A model generated the notes under the pieces. That model saw nothing but the letters and a program-made list of their open reading frames with translations, searched no databases and was not told the DNA's origin. A stretch of 36,058 nucleotides of DNA, taken from the NCBI GenBank assembly GCA_017303735.1, contig JAFLCF010000020.1:1-36058 (forward strand), read 5' to 3'. The stretch comes from Anaerolineae bacterium (GTDB lineage: Bacteria; Chloroflexota; Anaerolineae; Anaerolineales; Villigracilaceae). Below, one piece after another: positions 7,665-15,701 of the stretch (positions within the stretch are counted from its first letter, which is position 1; every line of letters starts with the position of its first letter). The translations under genes were made by a program, and so were the position numbers.

Positions 7665-8759
7665 TTATTTCTGCTTCAATAGAAGTTTGATATGCGGTAC
7701 AGTCCGTTTTGCCAGCCAGGCATGCCCTTGTGGGGTCAAGTGTCCTTCGAGATAATAAAGCTCCCTGCGCTCTTCCATGGAGAGTTTTAACAGATCGGGC
7801 AGCGGATCGTACAATGCGCAGGCAATGGATTTTTTGACCTCGTGAAACCGCATTTGGTAATTCCTTGCATCTGCGCGTTCCTTTACGTATATATAACTCG
7901 GTAAAGGAGTTAGCATCATCGGCGTAGTGCTGTTTGCCGCCCACTCAAGCAAAATACTACGCATGATCTTCCATGCAGGAGTGTTCGGTGTGTCATATTC
8001 AGGGTATGGGCGGACTTTTGTGATCGTATCCCGTATGCCCCATTTTTTTAAAAGAAACACAATCCTGTCCACAAAATGGGAGCGTCTTCTCGGTTGTTTA
8101 ACCGGACGGGTATTGTCCAACAGTCTTCTCACATCTGCAAAGGGGGTTGCTCGATAAATTCTGGCTTTGTCTTCTTCTGAAAGCGTTTCAATATCAATAA
8201 AGTTCTCGGAAGTTGGCACGTGCCCCTGAACCAATCGTCCCTGTTGAACATCGAAGAATGGTTTTTCAAGACAACGCTGCTGCTGTTGTTTATCTTGTAC
8301 TAAAATAAAACGAGCGGTAAGTTTTCGGATGGTCTCAATCGTTGGGACGATCAATATAAGGTCATGTTCATACTGTGAAGCAATGGATTTGTAGCACAGG
8401 TATTGCTGGTCCGACGCAAAGCCGGGTAGGGCAAAGTTGTATATTTCCACGCGGGGTAATAGCTTTTCAAGTACACCTGCAAAACTTATCTCGTAGTTCA
8501 CTCCGTCGCCAAATGCATTTGAATCTCCGAAAAGAAGGATGCGCGAAGTCCTCGGTTTTTTGGCAGGCAAAAAATCATGGTTCGCCCGGAAACCGAGCCT
8601 ATTAACGCTAATGGTATAGTCGCCCCATTCTTGGTGATTTAATTTGTGCAGTCCGGGTGTGAGGCTGCGCCCAATAATCGGGTGAAAAGCAAAGAGTTCA
8701 TCACCAAGCCACATAAAAGCCTCGGATGTTTGATGTTTTTTCAAAGAAATAGAATTCAT
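7665..8759 (-). CDS. SGNH/GDSL-type hydrolase or acyltransferase-like protein
   Basis: A 364-residue protein with the SGNH block I motif LLFGDSNAFGDG; the nucleophile would be Ser80. Near the C-terminus, EGHLTPQGH (338-346) occupies the place of the usual DxH/DxxH catalytic block, with Glu338 where Asp is expected before His340. No signal peptide or membrane span is evident, so it may act in the cytoplasm. In polysaccharide loci such proteins add or remove acyl groups (compare AlgJ/AlgX and DltD). It lies between the initiating sugar transferase and the ACP, so a role in moving an acyl group from the carrier protein is plausible but unproven. The ATG at 8759 has only a weak ribosome site; the gap to the previous stop is 10 bases. 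Confidence 0.7.
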   Translation of the reverse strand: MNSISLKKHQTSEAFMWLGDELFAFHPIIGRSLTPGLHKLNHQEWGDYTISVNRLGFRANHDFLPAKKPRTSRILLFGDSNAFGDGVNYEISFAGVLEKLLPRVEIYNFALPGFASDQQYLCYKSIASQYEHDLILIVPTIETIRKLTARFILVQDKQQQQRCLEKPFFDVQQGRLVQGHVPTSENFIDIETLSEEDKARIYRATPFADVRRLLDNTRPVKQPRRRSHFVDRIVFLLKKWGIRDTITKVRPYPEYDTPNTPAWKIMRSILLEWAANSTTPMMLTPLPSYIYVKERADARNYQMRFHEVKKSIACALYDPLPDLLKLSMEERRELYYLEGHLTPQGHAWLAKRTVPHIKLLLKQK

Positions 8760-8769
8760 TCATCTTTAT

Positions 8770-10185
8770 CTAGTAAGCTCCTCGCCCTGCGATGACTGTG
8801 TAGAAGGTTTTTAGAATGATCTTTATATCAAGCCAAAGAGAATAGTTTCTGATGTAATAAAGATCGTCTTGGGTGTTTAAATGCATGGGCTTGTCGCTGC
8901 GCCCCGTGACCTGCCACCAACCAGTCATTCCCTGTGGGATGGTGAAACGGACATATTGCCAACTTTTATATTTTTCTACCAAGTACGGCATCTCTGGCCG
9001 TGGACCCACGAGGCTCATTTTTCCGAGGAACACGTTGAATATTTGGGGGAGTTCATCGATGCTGAAACGCCGTAAAAATCCGCCAATACGGGTGACTCGT
9101 GGATCTTTGCGTTGCTTGTGCAGAATATTCCCGTCCTGATCTGTTTTTTCAACACTGGCTCTAAGGGCTTCTGCATTTTGAACCATGGTGCGGAACTTAA
9201 TCATCTCGAACGGCTGGGTATTCTCTCCCACGCGTTTCTGCCGGAAGAAGATCGGACCCGGGCTTTCCAGCCTGATTATGATCGCAATAAAGATCATGAT
9301 CGGAAGCGCGAAAACGATGACTACCAATGAGACTGCTAGGTCGAATATTCGTTTAACCAACCGCTGGTTGTCAGAAATTGCCGGGGCGCGAATGTCCAAC
9401 AGGGGGACGTCACATATCTGTCCGATCAGATCGCATTGGAATAAAGATAAACGATGGGCATCAGGCACGACCCATATTTTGACCGGCTTCATGCGCAATT
9501 TATCCACGATATCGGTGGTTTTTTCGAATGCACGGGTAGGCAGTGCAATGACCAGAATATTGATCCGATAGAAATCCACCACTTGTTCCAGGTCACTGAT
9601 CGCCCCCAGAATATTGGCGTCGGTTGCCAATTTCTCGGGGTTGTCATCTAAAAAGCCTATGACTTCAAGGTTCGATTCAGGTGGGCGTAGTAAGTGAGCT
9701 GCGACCCGGTGCCCGGTATCCCCTGCGCCTACGATCAAAATACGCCGCAACTCCTGTTTATTGGAATACTGCATACGCCAATAAACACGCACAAATACCC
9801 GCCAAATTGCCATCAAAGCAGTAGCAGACAAGATGAACGTGAAGAACAGGGAACGCACGAATTCTAGCGAAACAAAGTAGATCAGCCCCGCCAGGCTTAC
9901 GGCTGCGATCAACATGCTTACGATCAGTCTGTAAAACTCATCAAAGAAAAGCTTGTTGATGCGCCCGTTGTAAAGGGAAATTCCCAGGTTCAAAATGACC
10001 CAGATGATTGGGAAGATCGCATAATAGAATCTGGGTAATTCCATTGCGTCTGTATGGAGAGGAAAAGGTAGGAGTTTCATTCCCCAGGCAGGATACGTAT
10101 CCACCAGCAAAAGCGCGGCAAATACGGCTGTCGCGTCGAGAAGAATGGAGAGTAATTCGAAGTTTACAGAGTAGCGTCGAAGCAT
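8770..10185 (-). CDS. Polyprenyl-phosphate hexose-1-phosphate transferase (initiating sugar transferase)
   Basis: A 471-residue membrane enzyme expected to move a sugar-1-phosphate from a UDP-sugar to undecaprenyl phosphate, the first step of repeat-unit synthesis. About four N-terminal membrane spans (to about 120) precede a Rossmann-like domain starting RILIVGAGDTG. A fifth hydrophobic segment (LAVSLVVIVFALPIMIFIAI) leads into the catalytic sugar-transferase domain. That domain has the hallmarks SPGPIFFRQKRVG, KFRTM, DELPQ and SLVGPRPE. The architecture matches the WbaP/EpsE/CpsE group. I prefer the ATG at 10185, preceded by AAAAGAG, over a GTG five codons upstream that lacks a ribosome site. 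The sugar cannot be told from sequence; glucose or galactose is usual. Confidence 0.9.
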   Translation of the reverse strand: MLRRYSVNFELLSILLDATAVFAALLLVDTYPAWGMKLLPFPLHTDAMELPRFYYAIFPIIWVILNLGISLYNGRINKLFFDEFYRLIVSMLIAAVSLAGLIYFVSLEFVRSLFFTFILSATALMAIWRVFVRVYWRMQYSNKQELRRILIVGAGDTGHRVAAHLLRPPESNLEVIGFLDDNPEKLATDANILGAISDLEQVVDFYRINILVIALPTRAFEKTTDIVDKLRMKPVKIWVVPDAHRLSLFQCDLIGQICDVPLLDIRAPAISDNQRLVKRIFDLAVSLVVIVFALPIMIFIAIIIRLESPGPIFFRQKRVGENTQPFEMIKFRTMVQNAEALRASVEKTDQDGNILHKQRKDPRVTRIGGFLRRFSIDELPQIFNVFLGKMSLVGPRPEMPYLVEKYKSWQYVRFTIPQGMTGWWQVTGRSDKPMHLNTQDDLYYIRNYSLWLDIKIILKTFYTVIAGRGAY

Positions 10186-10274
10186 GTCATCTCTTTTCAC
10201 AAACTTAGGAAATCATCAATCTTATATCTTCAAGGTCGGTCATCAGAAATGAATTTATTCAAACAGAGAAGATT

Positions 10275-11051
10275 TCAATTCAGGAATTTATAAAAAAGAA
10301 TACGAAAAAAAAACAAGGGAATACCGATCACATAGCGACGCCATAACCTGCCAGGCTCAATAAACAGGCGTGCCAGCCATTCCAAGCCGTGATCTGTAAG
10401 AATGCGTGGACCGCGAGGAATTGTGTTGGCAACATAATCGAACATCGCACCTACTGGTAGAAATACCGCAGTGTTGGGAATTTTTTGATAATTCTCCTGT
10501 ATCCAAAATTCTTGTAAAGGCATACCCATGCCAACCAAAATAACCTTGGCATTCGATTCTTGGATTTTTCTTAAGACCTCTTGATTTCCTTCGCCAAAGT
10601 GTTCAAAATATCCATCTTGAACACTGATCTTCAAGCCCTGATGCCTGTCCATTAATTTTGTGGCGGCTAATTGCGCTACGCCAGGTCTGGCGCCTAAAAA
10701 GAATAAACTCCAATTATTTTTCGTAGCGGATTCACAAAGCAGATCTATCCAGTCTGGGGGGGTGAGCCGATGATGGATGCTTTTCCCGATCAAGCGCGCG
10801 CCAAGGTGGACGCCATACCCATCACAAAAAACCAAATCGCTTGTATTGATGAATTCGCGAAACCTGTTTGATTCGTAGCATAAATTCAACGCATGAATAT
10901 TGGCGTATGAAATGATGGCTTTCTTTTTTTCAGCGATGACCCGGTTGATAAAATCAATAACTTCCTGTACGCCAATATCATCTATCTTTACGTTTAGTAT
11001 ATTTATTTTTTCATTAGCAAGATTCATATTGCAAGATCTAATCTGTTGCAT
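10275..11051 (-). CDS. WecG/TagA/CpsF family glycosyltransferase
   Basis: A 258-residue GT26-family protein. Members add the second sugar, often N-acetylmannosamine or its uronic acid, to a lipid-linked sugar at the inner membrane face. Family motifs include NIHALNL (51-57), CDGYGVHLGARL (76-87, containing the likely catalytic Asp77), FFLGARPG and LVGMGMPLQE. The basic, hydrophobic C-terminus (GRLWRRYVIGIPLFFFRIL) fits the membrane-targeting appendage of TagA. The ATG at 11051 has a good CGGAGG site. It directly precedes the initiating transferase gene in transcription order, which suggests the two enzymes act in sequence. Confidence 0.88.
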   Translation of the reverse strand: MQQIRSCNMNLANEKINILNVKIDDIGVQEVIDFINRVIAEKKKAIISYANIHALNLCYESNRFREFINTSDLVFCDGYGVHLGARLIGKSIHHRLTPPDWIDLLCESATKNNWSLFFLGARPGVAQLAATKLMDRHQGLKISVQDGYFEHFGEGNQEVLRKIQESNAKVILVGMGMPLQEFWIQENYQKIPNTAVFLPVGAMFDYVANTIPRGPRILTDHGLEWLARLFIEPGRLWRRYVIGIPLFFFRILFYKFLN

Positions 11052-11064
11052 GGAAGCCTCCGTT

Positions 11065-12072
11065 TCAAATACCTAACGCTGACTTGAGAGTCGCCATTTG
11101 GTCGATAAACTCTTTCTCCGACTCAATGCGCAACAAATTCGTCTGGTGTTCGAGGTTTGACCGGTGTTGGAGGGCGAACTTAATGCCATGCATTATGGAT
11201 ACAACAGTGTTATCGACATAAACCGGAAAATCCTTATAAAGAAAACGGGTTGTCCTTAGATCAGTGACCACAGCCGGTATTCCAAAAGCCATTGCCTCCT
11301 GCATCCCGCTTAATTGAACATTCTCATACTTCGTCAATACCAGTGCTGCGCCCGCATTCGCGAAAAGGCAATTGAAATCATCGGTTTTCAAGAAACCTGT
11401 CAAGGTTACATTTGGTGGTAGTGAGTCACGTATTTGCTTGGCGAGTTTTTCAACATACCAAGTCAACATAAACCTGATATCGGGCAGGCGGCGTGCAGCA
11501 TCGATTACTTCCTGAATCGGTTCATCCGCTGCGAAGCTACAGGGAAAGATCACGTAGGCATTTGGAACCAGGTTTAGTTTTTTCAACAAGACGTTGTCGC
11601 CAGTATCATGGAATCGCTTCTCCACAATCCCATCCCGCAACACAAAGACCTTTACCTGCAATTCCTCTTCAGTTTGTTTCACTAAATGTTCGTTATGAAC
11701 AATGACTTTGCCGCCAGCAAGCAGCTTTCTGGCAAGGGGCCACTTTACCCAATTTGCATTTGTTACGCCCATGTGGCAATCTGATACATATTTTGCGCCT
11801 GATAACCACGCATAAAACGCCACCACATACAGAGGAGGTGTGGGTGGGTACTGGACAAGGACGAGTGAAGGCTTGTTTTGTAAAAGGCATTTCAAGGTAT
11901 TGAACATCTTCAGAATGTACGAGACCGCCTTGAAAACCTTCGATCTCTCTTCCCATGCATGATGAAAATAGAAAATTTCCACGTTCAGGTACGGTGCCAT
12001 GACTTCTACGCGCCGTTGATATTCCTTCCAAACGATGAAAATATTTTTTTGCCTGCCCATGTTACGAAACAT
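11065..12072 (-). CDS. Glycosyltransferase, GT4-like (GT-B fold)
   Basis: A 335-residue predicted GT-B glycosyltransferase. The C-terminal nucleotide-sugar domain is visible in the strand patterns VIFPCSFAADEPIQEVIDAA (about 190-209) and VTLTGFL, and in the donor-site region LTKYENVQLSGMQEAMAFGIPAVVT. The E-x7-E pattern is loose compared with classical GT4 enzymes. The N-terminal half has the usual VLVQYPPTPPL segment. It should add one sugar of the repeat unit on the cytoplasmic face; donor and acceptor are unknown. Its first four codons overlap the end of the preceding GT2 gene (11 bases). An ATG at 12060, just after that stop codon, is an alternative start. Confidence 0.78.
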   Translation of the reverse strand: MFRNMGRQKNIFIVWKEYQRRVEVMAPYLNVEIFYFHHAWEERSKVFKAVSYILKMFNTLKCLLQNKPSLVLVQYPPTPPLYVVAFYAWLSGAKYVSDCHMGVTNANWVKWPLARKLLAGGKVIVHNEHLVKQTEEELQVKVFVLRDGIVEKRFHDTGDNVLLKKLNLVPNAYVIFPCSFAADEPIQEVIDAARRLPDIRFMLTWYVEKLAKQIRDSLPPNVTLTGFLKTDDFNCLFANAGAALVLTKYENVQLSGMQEAMAFGIPAVVTDLRTTRFLYKDFPVYVDNTVVSIMHGIKFALQHRSNLEHQTNLLRIESEKEFIDQMATLKSALGI

Positions 12073-13069
12073 CCTTTCCCAACAACTGCTGGCGGAATTT
12101 GCCTTTCATGGATATCCAGGCTTTCACACGGCGCCAATCTCCCGTTACATGTAAATTGCCCAACATTTTTCCCAAACGTCTGGCGGCGCGTAAGAGGTGA
12201 AACGTAGCAGCAGCAAGATCGAACAACAGCAGAGATAGCAATGACAAAAATAGGAAAACGAACAGCGCTGCCACATCCAACAGAAAATGGAAGAACGCCG
12301 ATATGCCTGAGAAACGTCCAAGCAGGTGATCCAAAATAGCAGTGGAAATTCCATGAAAGTATGTACGTCCCAACAACTGCCACCACGATGGGATGACCGT
12401 CTGATGGTTCGCGATTGCGCCGGGCACAAATGCCACCTGCCCACCCTGACGCTTGATCTGTTCGAGCAGATAGATAATTTCCTGCGATGCTACATGTGGG
12501 CTGCCAAATTGGTCCATGCCTAAAAAGCCACCCGCGTTTTGCCATGCCTGTTTTTTGATCGCCATGTTGCCTTCACACACATAACTGGGATTTTCCAACA
12601 GCCGCGGCTCAGCACCGGGGAAGTTGAAGTCTGCCAGCCAGCGCATTGATTGATGACCCAGCCATGCAGGCATTTTTTGATCGCCAATATCGACTCTCAC
12701 GCTTCCTGCTACAACGGAGACTTTGTCGCTCAACCCAAAGCCTGATACAAGCTGTGAGAGCCAATCGCGCCCCACGCTGCAATCGTCATCGAGATAGGCG
12801 AGGGTTGAGTAGTGAGCTTCTTCTGCGCCGCGATTGCGGGCGAAAGTGACTCCCAGACGAGGCTCCTGCACGAAGCACAGAGTCAGCTTGCGGTGCGGTT
12901 TGAAGCGTTGAACGACTTCCATCGTATTGTCTGTGGAGCTATTGTCCACGATGATGATCTCAAAAGAATCCGGTGGATAATCCTGATTGCAGAGTTGGGT
13001 AATAACATTTGGAAGCAGCACTGCGCGATTGTGAGTGCATACGATGACGCTGATTGGGATGGGGGTCAT
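12062..13069 (-). CDS. Glycosyltransferase family 2
   Basis: A 335-residue GT-A enzyme with the GT2 opening ISVIVCTHNRAVLLPNVI (6-23), the nucleotide-binding VDNSSTDNT (about 41-49) and the metal-binding DXD as LDDDC near residue 93. A later segment, EGNMAIKKQAWQNAGGF, is the usual GT2 acceptor region. A hydrophobic stretch around 245-285 (FFHFLLDVAALFVFLFLSLLS) indicates membrane attachment. The last 50 residues are basic. It should add a sugar from a nucleotide-sugar to the growing repeat unit. The start ATG lies one base after the stop of the preceding GT4 gene and uses a GGAAGG site inside that gene's end, so translation is probably coupled. Confidence 0.88.
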   Translation of the reverse strand: MTPIPISVIVCTHNRAVLLPNVITQLCNQDYPPDSFEIIIVDNSSTDNTMEVVQRFKPHRKLTLCFVQEPRLGVTFARNRGAEEAHYSTLAYLDDDCSVGRDWLSQLVSGFGLSDKVSVVAGSVRVDIGDQKMPAWLGHQSMRWLADFNFPGAEPRLLENPSYVCEGNMAIKKQAWQNAGGFLGMDQFGSPHVASQEIIYLLEQIKRQGGQVAFVPGAIANHQTVIPSWWQLLGRTYFHGISTAILDHLLGRFSGISAFFHFLLDVAALFVFLFLSLLSLLLFDLAAATFHLLRAARRLGKMLGNLHVTGDWRRVKAWISMKGKFRQQLLGKDVS

Positions 13070-13070
13070 G

Positions 13071-14282
13071 TTATTTACCTTCCACTACGGCTGTGTAAAT
13101 ATCCAACAGTTTTGAGGTGATGCCGTCCCAGCCGTAGTGCTGTTCGACCAACTGCCTGCCATTCACAGAAAGCCGTTGATACAGTTGACGGTCATGCAAG
13201 AGGCGCGCGGTTTTTTCGGCAAACTCAGCGGGCGTATCTGCGATCAGGAGATGTTCGCCATCTACACCATCGAGCCCTTCACAGCCGATGCTTGTAGAAA
13301 CCACTGGGCGACCAAGTGCCATGGCTTCGAGGATCTTGAGCCGTGTGCCTCCGCCTGCCCGCAAGGGGACCACGCAGATGGGACATTTTTGATAGTAGGG
13401 GAGCACATCGTCCACACGCCCTGTGACATGCACCTGACCGTTGTTCAAGTTCAATACTTCGGGGCGCGGGTCGCGACCGACGATCCAAAACTCTGCTGTT
13501 TGGATGGAGCGAGATATAAGCGGAAATATTTCTTTGCAGAAATAAAGTGCCGCATCCTCACAAGGTGGGTAGCCCATATTGCCCAGGAATAAAAGGGATG
13601 GTGGTGTATTTTCAGCGGGTAGCGGCAATGGTTGGAATTTTTCGGTATCCACCCCGTTGGGAATCACATCCACCTGCAATTTCGGGTTGGATGCAAGCAA
13701 TAACTGGCGATCCAATTCAGAGACGGTGAGACAGCGGTCGAACTTGCCTGCGTAGCGCGGTTCCCAATAGCCCATGGTGACACTGTTCAGCCAGGTTCTA
13801 AATTTGCGCCCCAAGTGCCGTTCAACTTGCGAGACCCTGCCATATTGCTGCGACGTAAAATTGTGGAACATAAGCAGGCTTTTGCGTTTTTTACTGGGTG
13901 GAAGTGTTTCAAGGTACAGACCCATGCGCGCATGTTCGATCTGGACGATATCGAAATCTGTTAATGCGGCGAAGTGTTTGATCTTTTGCACCAGTTCCTC
14001 AGAATATAAAAGCCTTAACTCTGGCGGTTTGCCTGTTAACGCGTATCCGATGAGACCGGGTAGTTTTGCGAGGCGGCTGCGTTGCTTGAAATTGGCAGTT
14101 GCCACACGGGTGCAATATTGACTGAGATATTCGACACCTTCGATATCTTCCGGCTTTTCAAGCATGGCAGCCAGATAGATCTCGTGTTGTTTTGCTACGC
14201 GTTTAAGGAGATTGAAAATACGAATTCGATCCCCGCCAATGAGGGGATAGGGTAGGTAATCTGCTATCCATAGAATTCGCAT
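13071..14282 (-). CDS. Glycosyltransferase family 4 (EpsH1/PEP-CTERM-type sugar transferase-like)
   Basis: A 403-residue GT-B enzyme. The N-terminus MRILWIADYLPYPLIGGDRIR and the pattern IEHARMGLYL resemble the family once named sugar transferase, PEP-CTERM/EpsH1 associated. The C-terminal half shows VIPNGVD (about 210-216), LLFLGNMGYPPCEDA, VPLRAGGGTRLKILEAMALGRPVVST with the GT4 donor-binding glutamate, and a closing helix. It adds a sugar to the lipid-linked intermediate in the cytoplasm; the donor is unknown. The ATG at 14282 has a good GGAGA site, and the gene abuts the GT2 gene downstream. No exosortase or PEP-CTERM protein is present in the window, so the similarity reflects shared exopolysaccharide chemistry. 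Confidence 0.85.
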   Translation of the reverse strand: MRILWIADYLPYPLIGGDRIRIFNLLKRVAKQHEIYLAAMLEKPEDIEGVEYLSQYCTRVATANFKQRSRLAKLPGLIGYALTGKPPELRLLYSEELVQKIKHFAALTDFDIVQIEHARMGLYLETLPPSKKRKSLLMFHNFTSQQYGRVSQVERHLGRKFRTWLNSVTMGYWEPRYAGKFDRCLTVSELDRQLLLASNPKLQVDVIPNGVDTEKFQPLPLPAENTPPSLLFLGNMGYPPCEDAALYFCKEIFPLISRSIQTAEFWIVGRDPRPEVLNLNNGQVHVTGRVDDVLPYYQKCPICVVPLRAGGGTRLKILEAMALGRPVVSTSIGCEGLDGVDGEHLLIADTPAEFAEKTARLLHDRQLYQRLSVNGRQLVEQHYGWDGITSKLLDIYTAVVEGK

Positions 14283-14312
14283 GGTGTCTCCAAAGAATGC
14301 TGCGAAATATGC

Positions 14313-15701
14313 CTAGGTGTGAGTTAGAGTCGTTTCAGTTGATTTGCGATCATCCATGATCACGCTTGAAAGAACCTGTGCAAGGGTGACCGTCAATGCC
14401 TTGCGGTCGTAGGCTTCGATGCCATCTGTGTTGATCTTCATTGGCAAGCCTGACTTCCATTTTTCGTACACATCTACTATGGCGCGTTGGATTCCTTCAA
14501 CATCGTATGGATCAACGCTGTAACCGAGGTTGTGCTGTTCTACAAAATTAACTGCGGCTCCCGGGCAGCTGAGAAGCAAGATCGGCGGTCCGCCAACTGC
14601 CCAATATTCATATATCTTTCCGGGGATGAGGGTTGCCCAGCCTTCATAATTTATGGCAAGCAATAGGTTGGCAGATTTCATGACCTTGAGAATTTCTTCA
14701 TGAGGTACATGCCCAACACCGTGAATCACCTCGGATAATCCCATTTCATTTGCCAGTTTCTGAAAATCTTCAGGAAGATCGCCCGCAAATTCAAAACGAA
14801 GTGTCTTTTTAAGTTCAGGTTGCTCCTGTAAAATTTTCTGGGTGGCTTTGAAAAGCCCAGCCGGACTGCGCCCCCAGATCTTTGAAACGTTCAATGACCC
14901 GGCATGAACGATAGTGAATGTGGATGTTTGCGGCTGGGGCTGCGCCGATTTCAGGATTTCAAGATCATTCAGATCGCATCCATTCGTGATCAACACGAAT
15001 TTTTCTCGTGATTGGCTGGGGTAGCGTTCTTGAAAAGCCTGTCTGCTCCATTCGGTAACCAGGATGATCTTGTCTGCCGTATGAACGACCCATTTTTCCA
15101 ATTGTTTATCCAGCCTGCGAATTAGCGAAGGCTTGGAGTTGTGCCAGGGGGTGTCGATCCAATCATCACGGAAATCCAGGATGAGCGGTTTCCCCGTCAG
15201 TTTTTTTAAAAGCGATCCGATCAACGTTGAAGCATGGGGCGGGCAGGTGGCGAAGATGACATCCACATTTTCATTCTTCACAACATGCCATCCGCGCTTC
15301 ACTGCAGAAGGAAGCCAGGTGATGGTTCGGTCTGGTATTAGGGCGTTGCGGAATATCCACCGACGAGTGCCGCCGGTAATCTTGATGATCAGGCGTGTTA
15401 TTTTGTTGTTTGCGCCGAATTGCTTCTCGTTTTGTAAAAACTTAACCGTGGGTTCGCCGGGGTTTGTGCGATGGATGACCGGCATTGCAGCAAGTTCTGA
15501 AAACAATATTTCACTGCCCAGCTTTGGCAGGGTTTCATATTCCCTCTTGTCATCCACGGTGAGAACCAGCGGCTCCCACCCCAGTGTGGGGAGGTATTTA
15601 ATGAACTTGATGACTCGAATGGAATGCCCAACCGGAAGGAACGGTGGAAATGCCCGAGCGATCATCAAGACTTTTTTCTTAAGACTCCGCAATGGTTGCA
15701 T
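14313..15701 (-). CDS. Glycosyltransferase family 4, long form
   Basis: A 462-residue GT-B protein. It starts KVLMIARAFPPFLPVGHSIRVIKFIKYL (about 10-37), a typical GT4 N-terminal pattern. It continues with DVIFATCPPHASTLIG and PLILDFRDDWIDTPW, and has the C-terminal half signals VLITNGCD, TIVHAGSLN and VHGVGHVPHEEILKVM. The donor region, YEGWATLIPGKIYEYWAVGGPPILLLS, has the conserved glutamate. The FRDDW motif is common in WbuB/WcaI-like polysaccharide glycosyltransferases. The sugar added is unknown. The start lies inside the end of the heparinase-like gene (23-base overlap), with GAGGCGA upstream of the ATG. Confidence 0.85.
   Translation of the reverse strand: MQPLRSLKKKVLMIARAFPPFLPVGHSIRVIKFIKYLPTLGWEPLVLTVDDKREYETLPKLGSEILFSELAAMPVIHRTNPGEPTVKFLQNEKQFGANNKITRLIIKITGGTRRWIFRNALIPDRTITWLPSAVKRGWHVVKNENVDVIFATCPPHASTLIGSLLKKLTGKPLILDFRDDWIDTPWHNSKPSLIRRLDKQLEKWVVHTADKIILVTEWSRQAFQERYPSQSREKFVLITNGCDLNDLEILKSAQPQPQTSTFTIVHAGSLNVSKIWGRSPAGLFKATQKILQEQPELKKTLRFEFAGDLPEDFQKLANEMGLSEVIHGVGHVPHEEILKVMKSANLLLAINYEGWATLIPGKIYEYWAVGGPPILLLSCPGAAVNFVEQHNLGYSVDPYDVEGIQRAIVDVYEKWKSGLPMKINTDGIEAYDRKALTVTLAQVLSSVIMDDRKSTETTLTHT

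Noticed and set aside
7378..7944. 188-codon version of the ACP gene
   Set aside because: The extra 103 codons overlap the end of the SGNH hydrolase gene and lack ACP features; the ATG at 7635 has a strong ribosome site.
7378..8759. Complete Dlt-type D-alanylation operon
   Set aside because: The ACP and SGNH protein recall DltC and DltD, but there is no MBOAT (DltB) gene, and the neighbours are amidotransferases.
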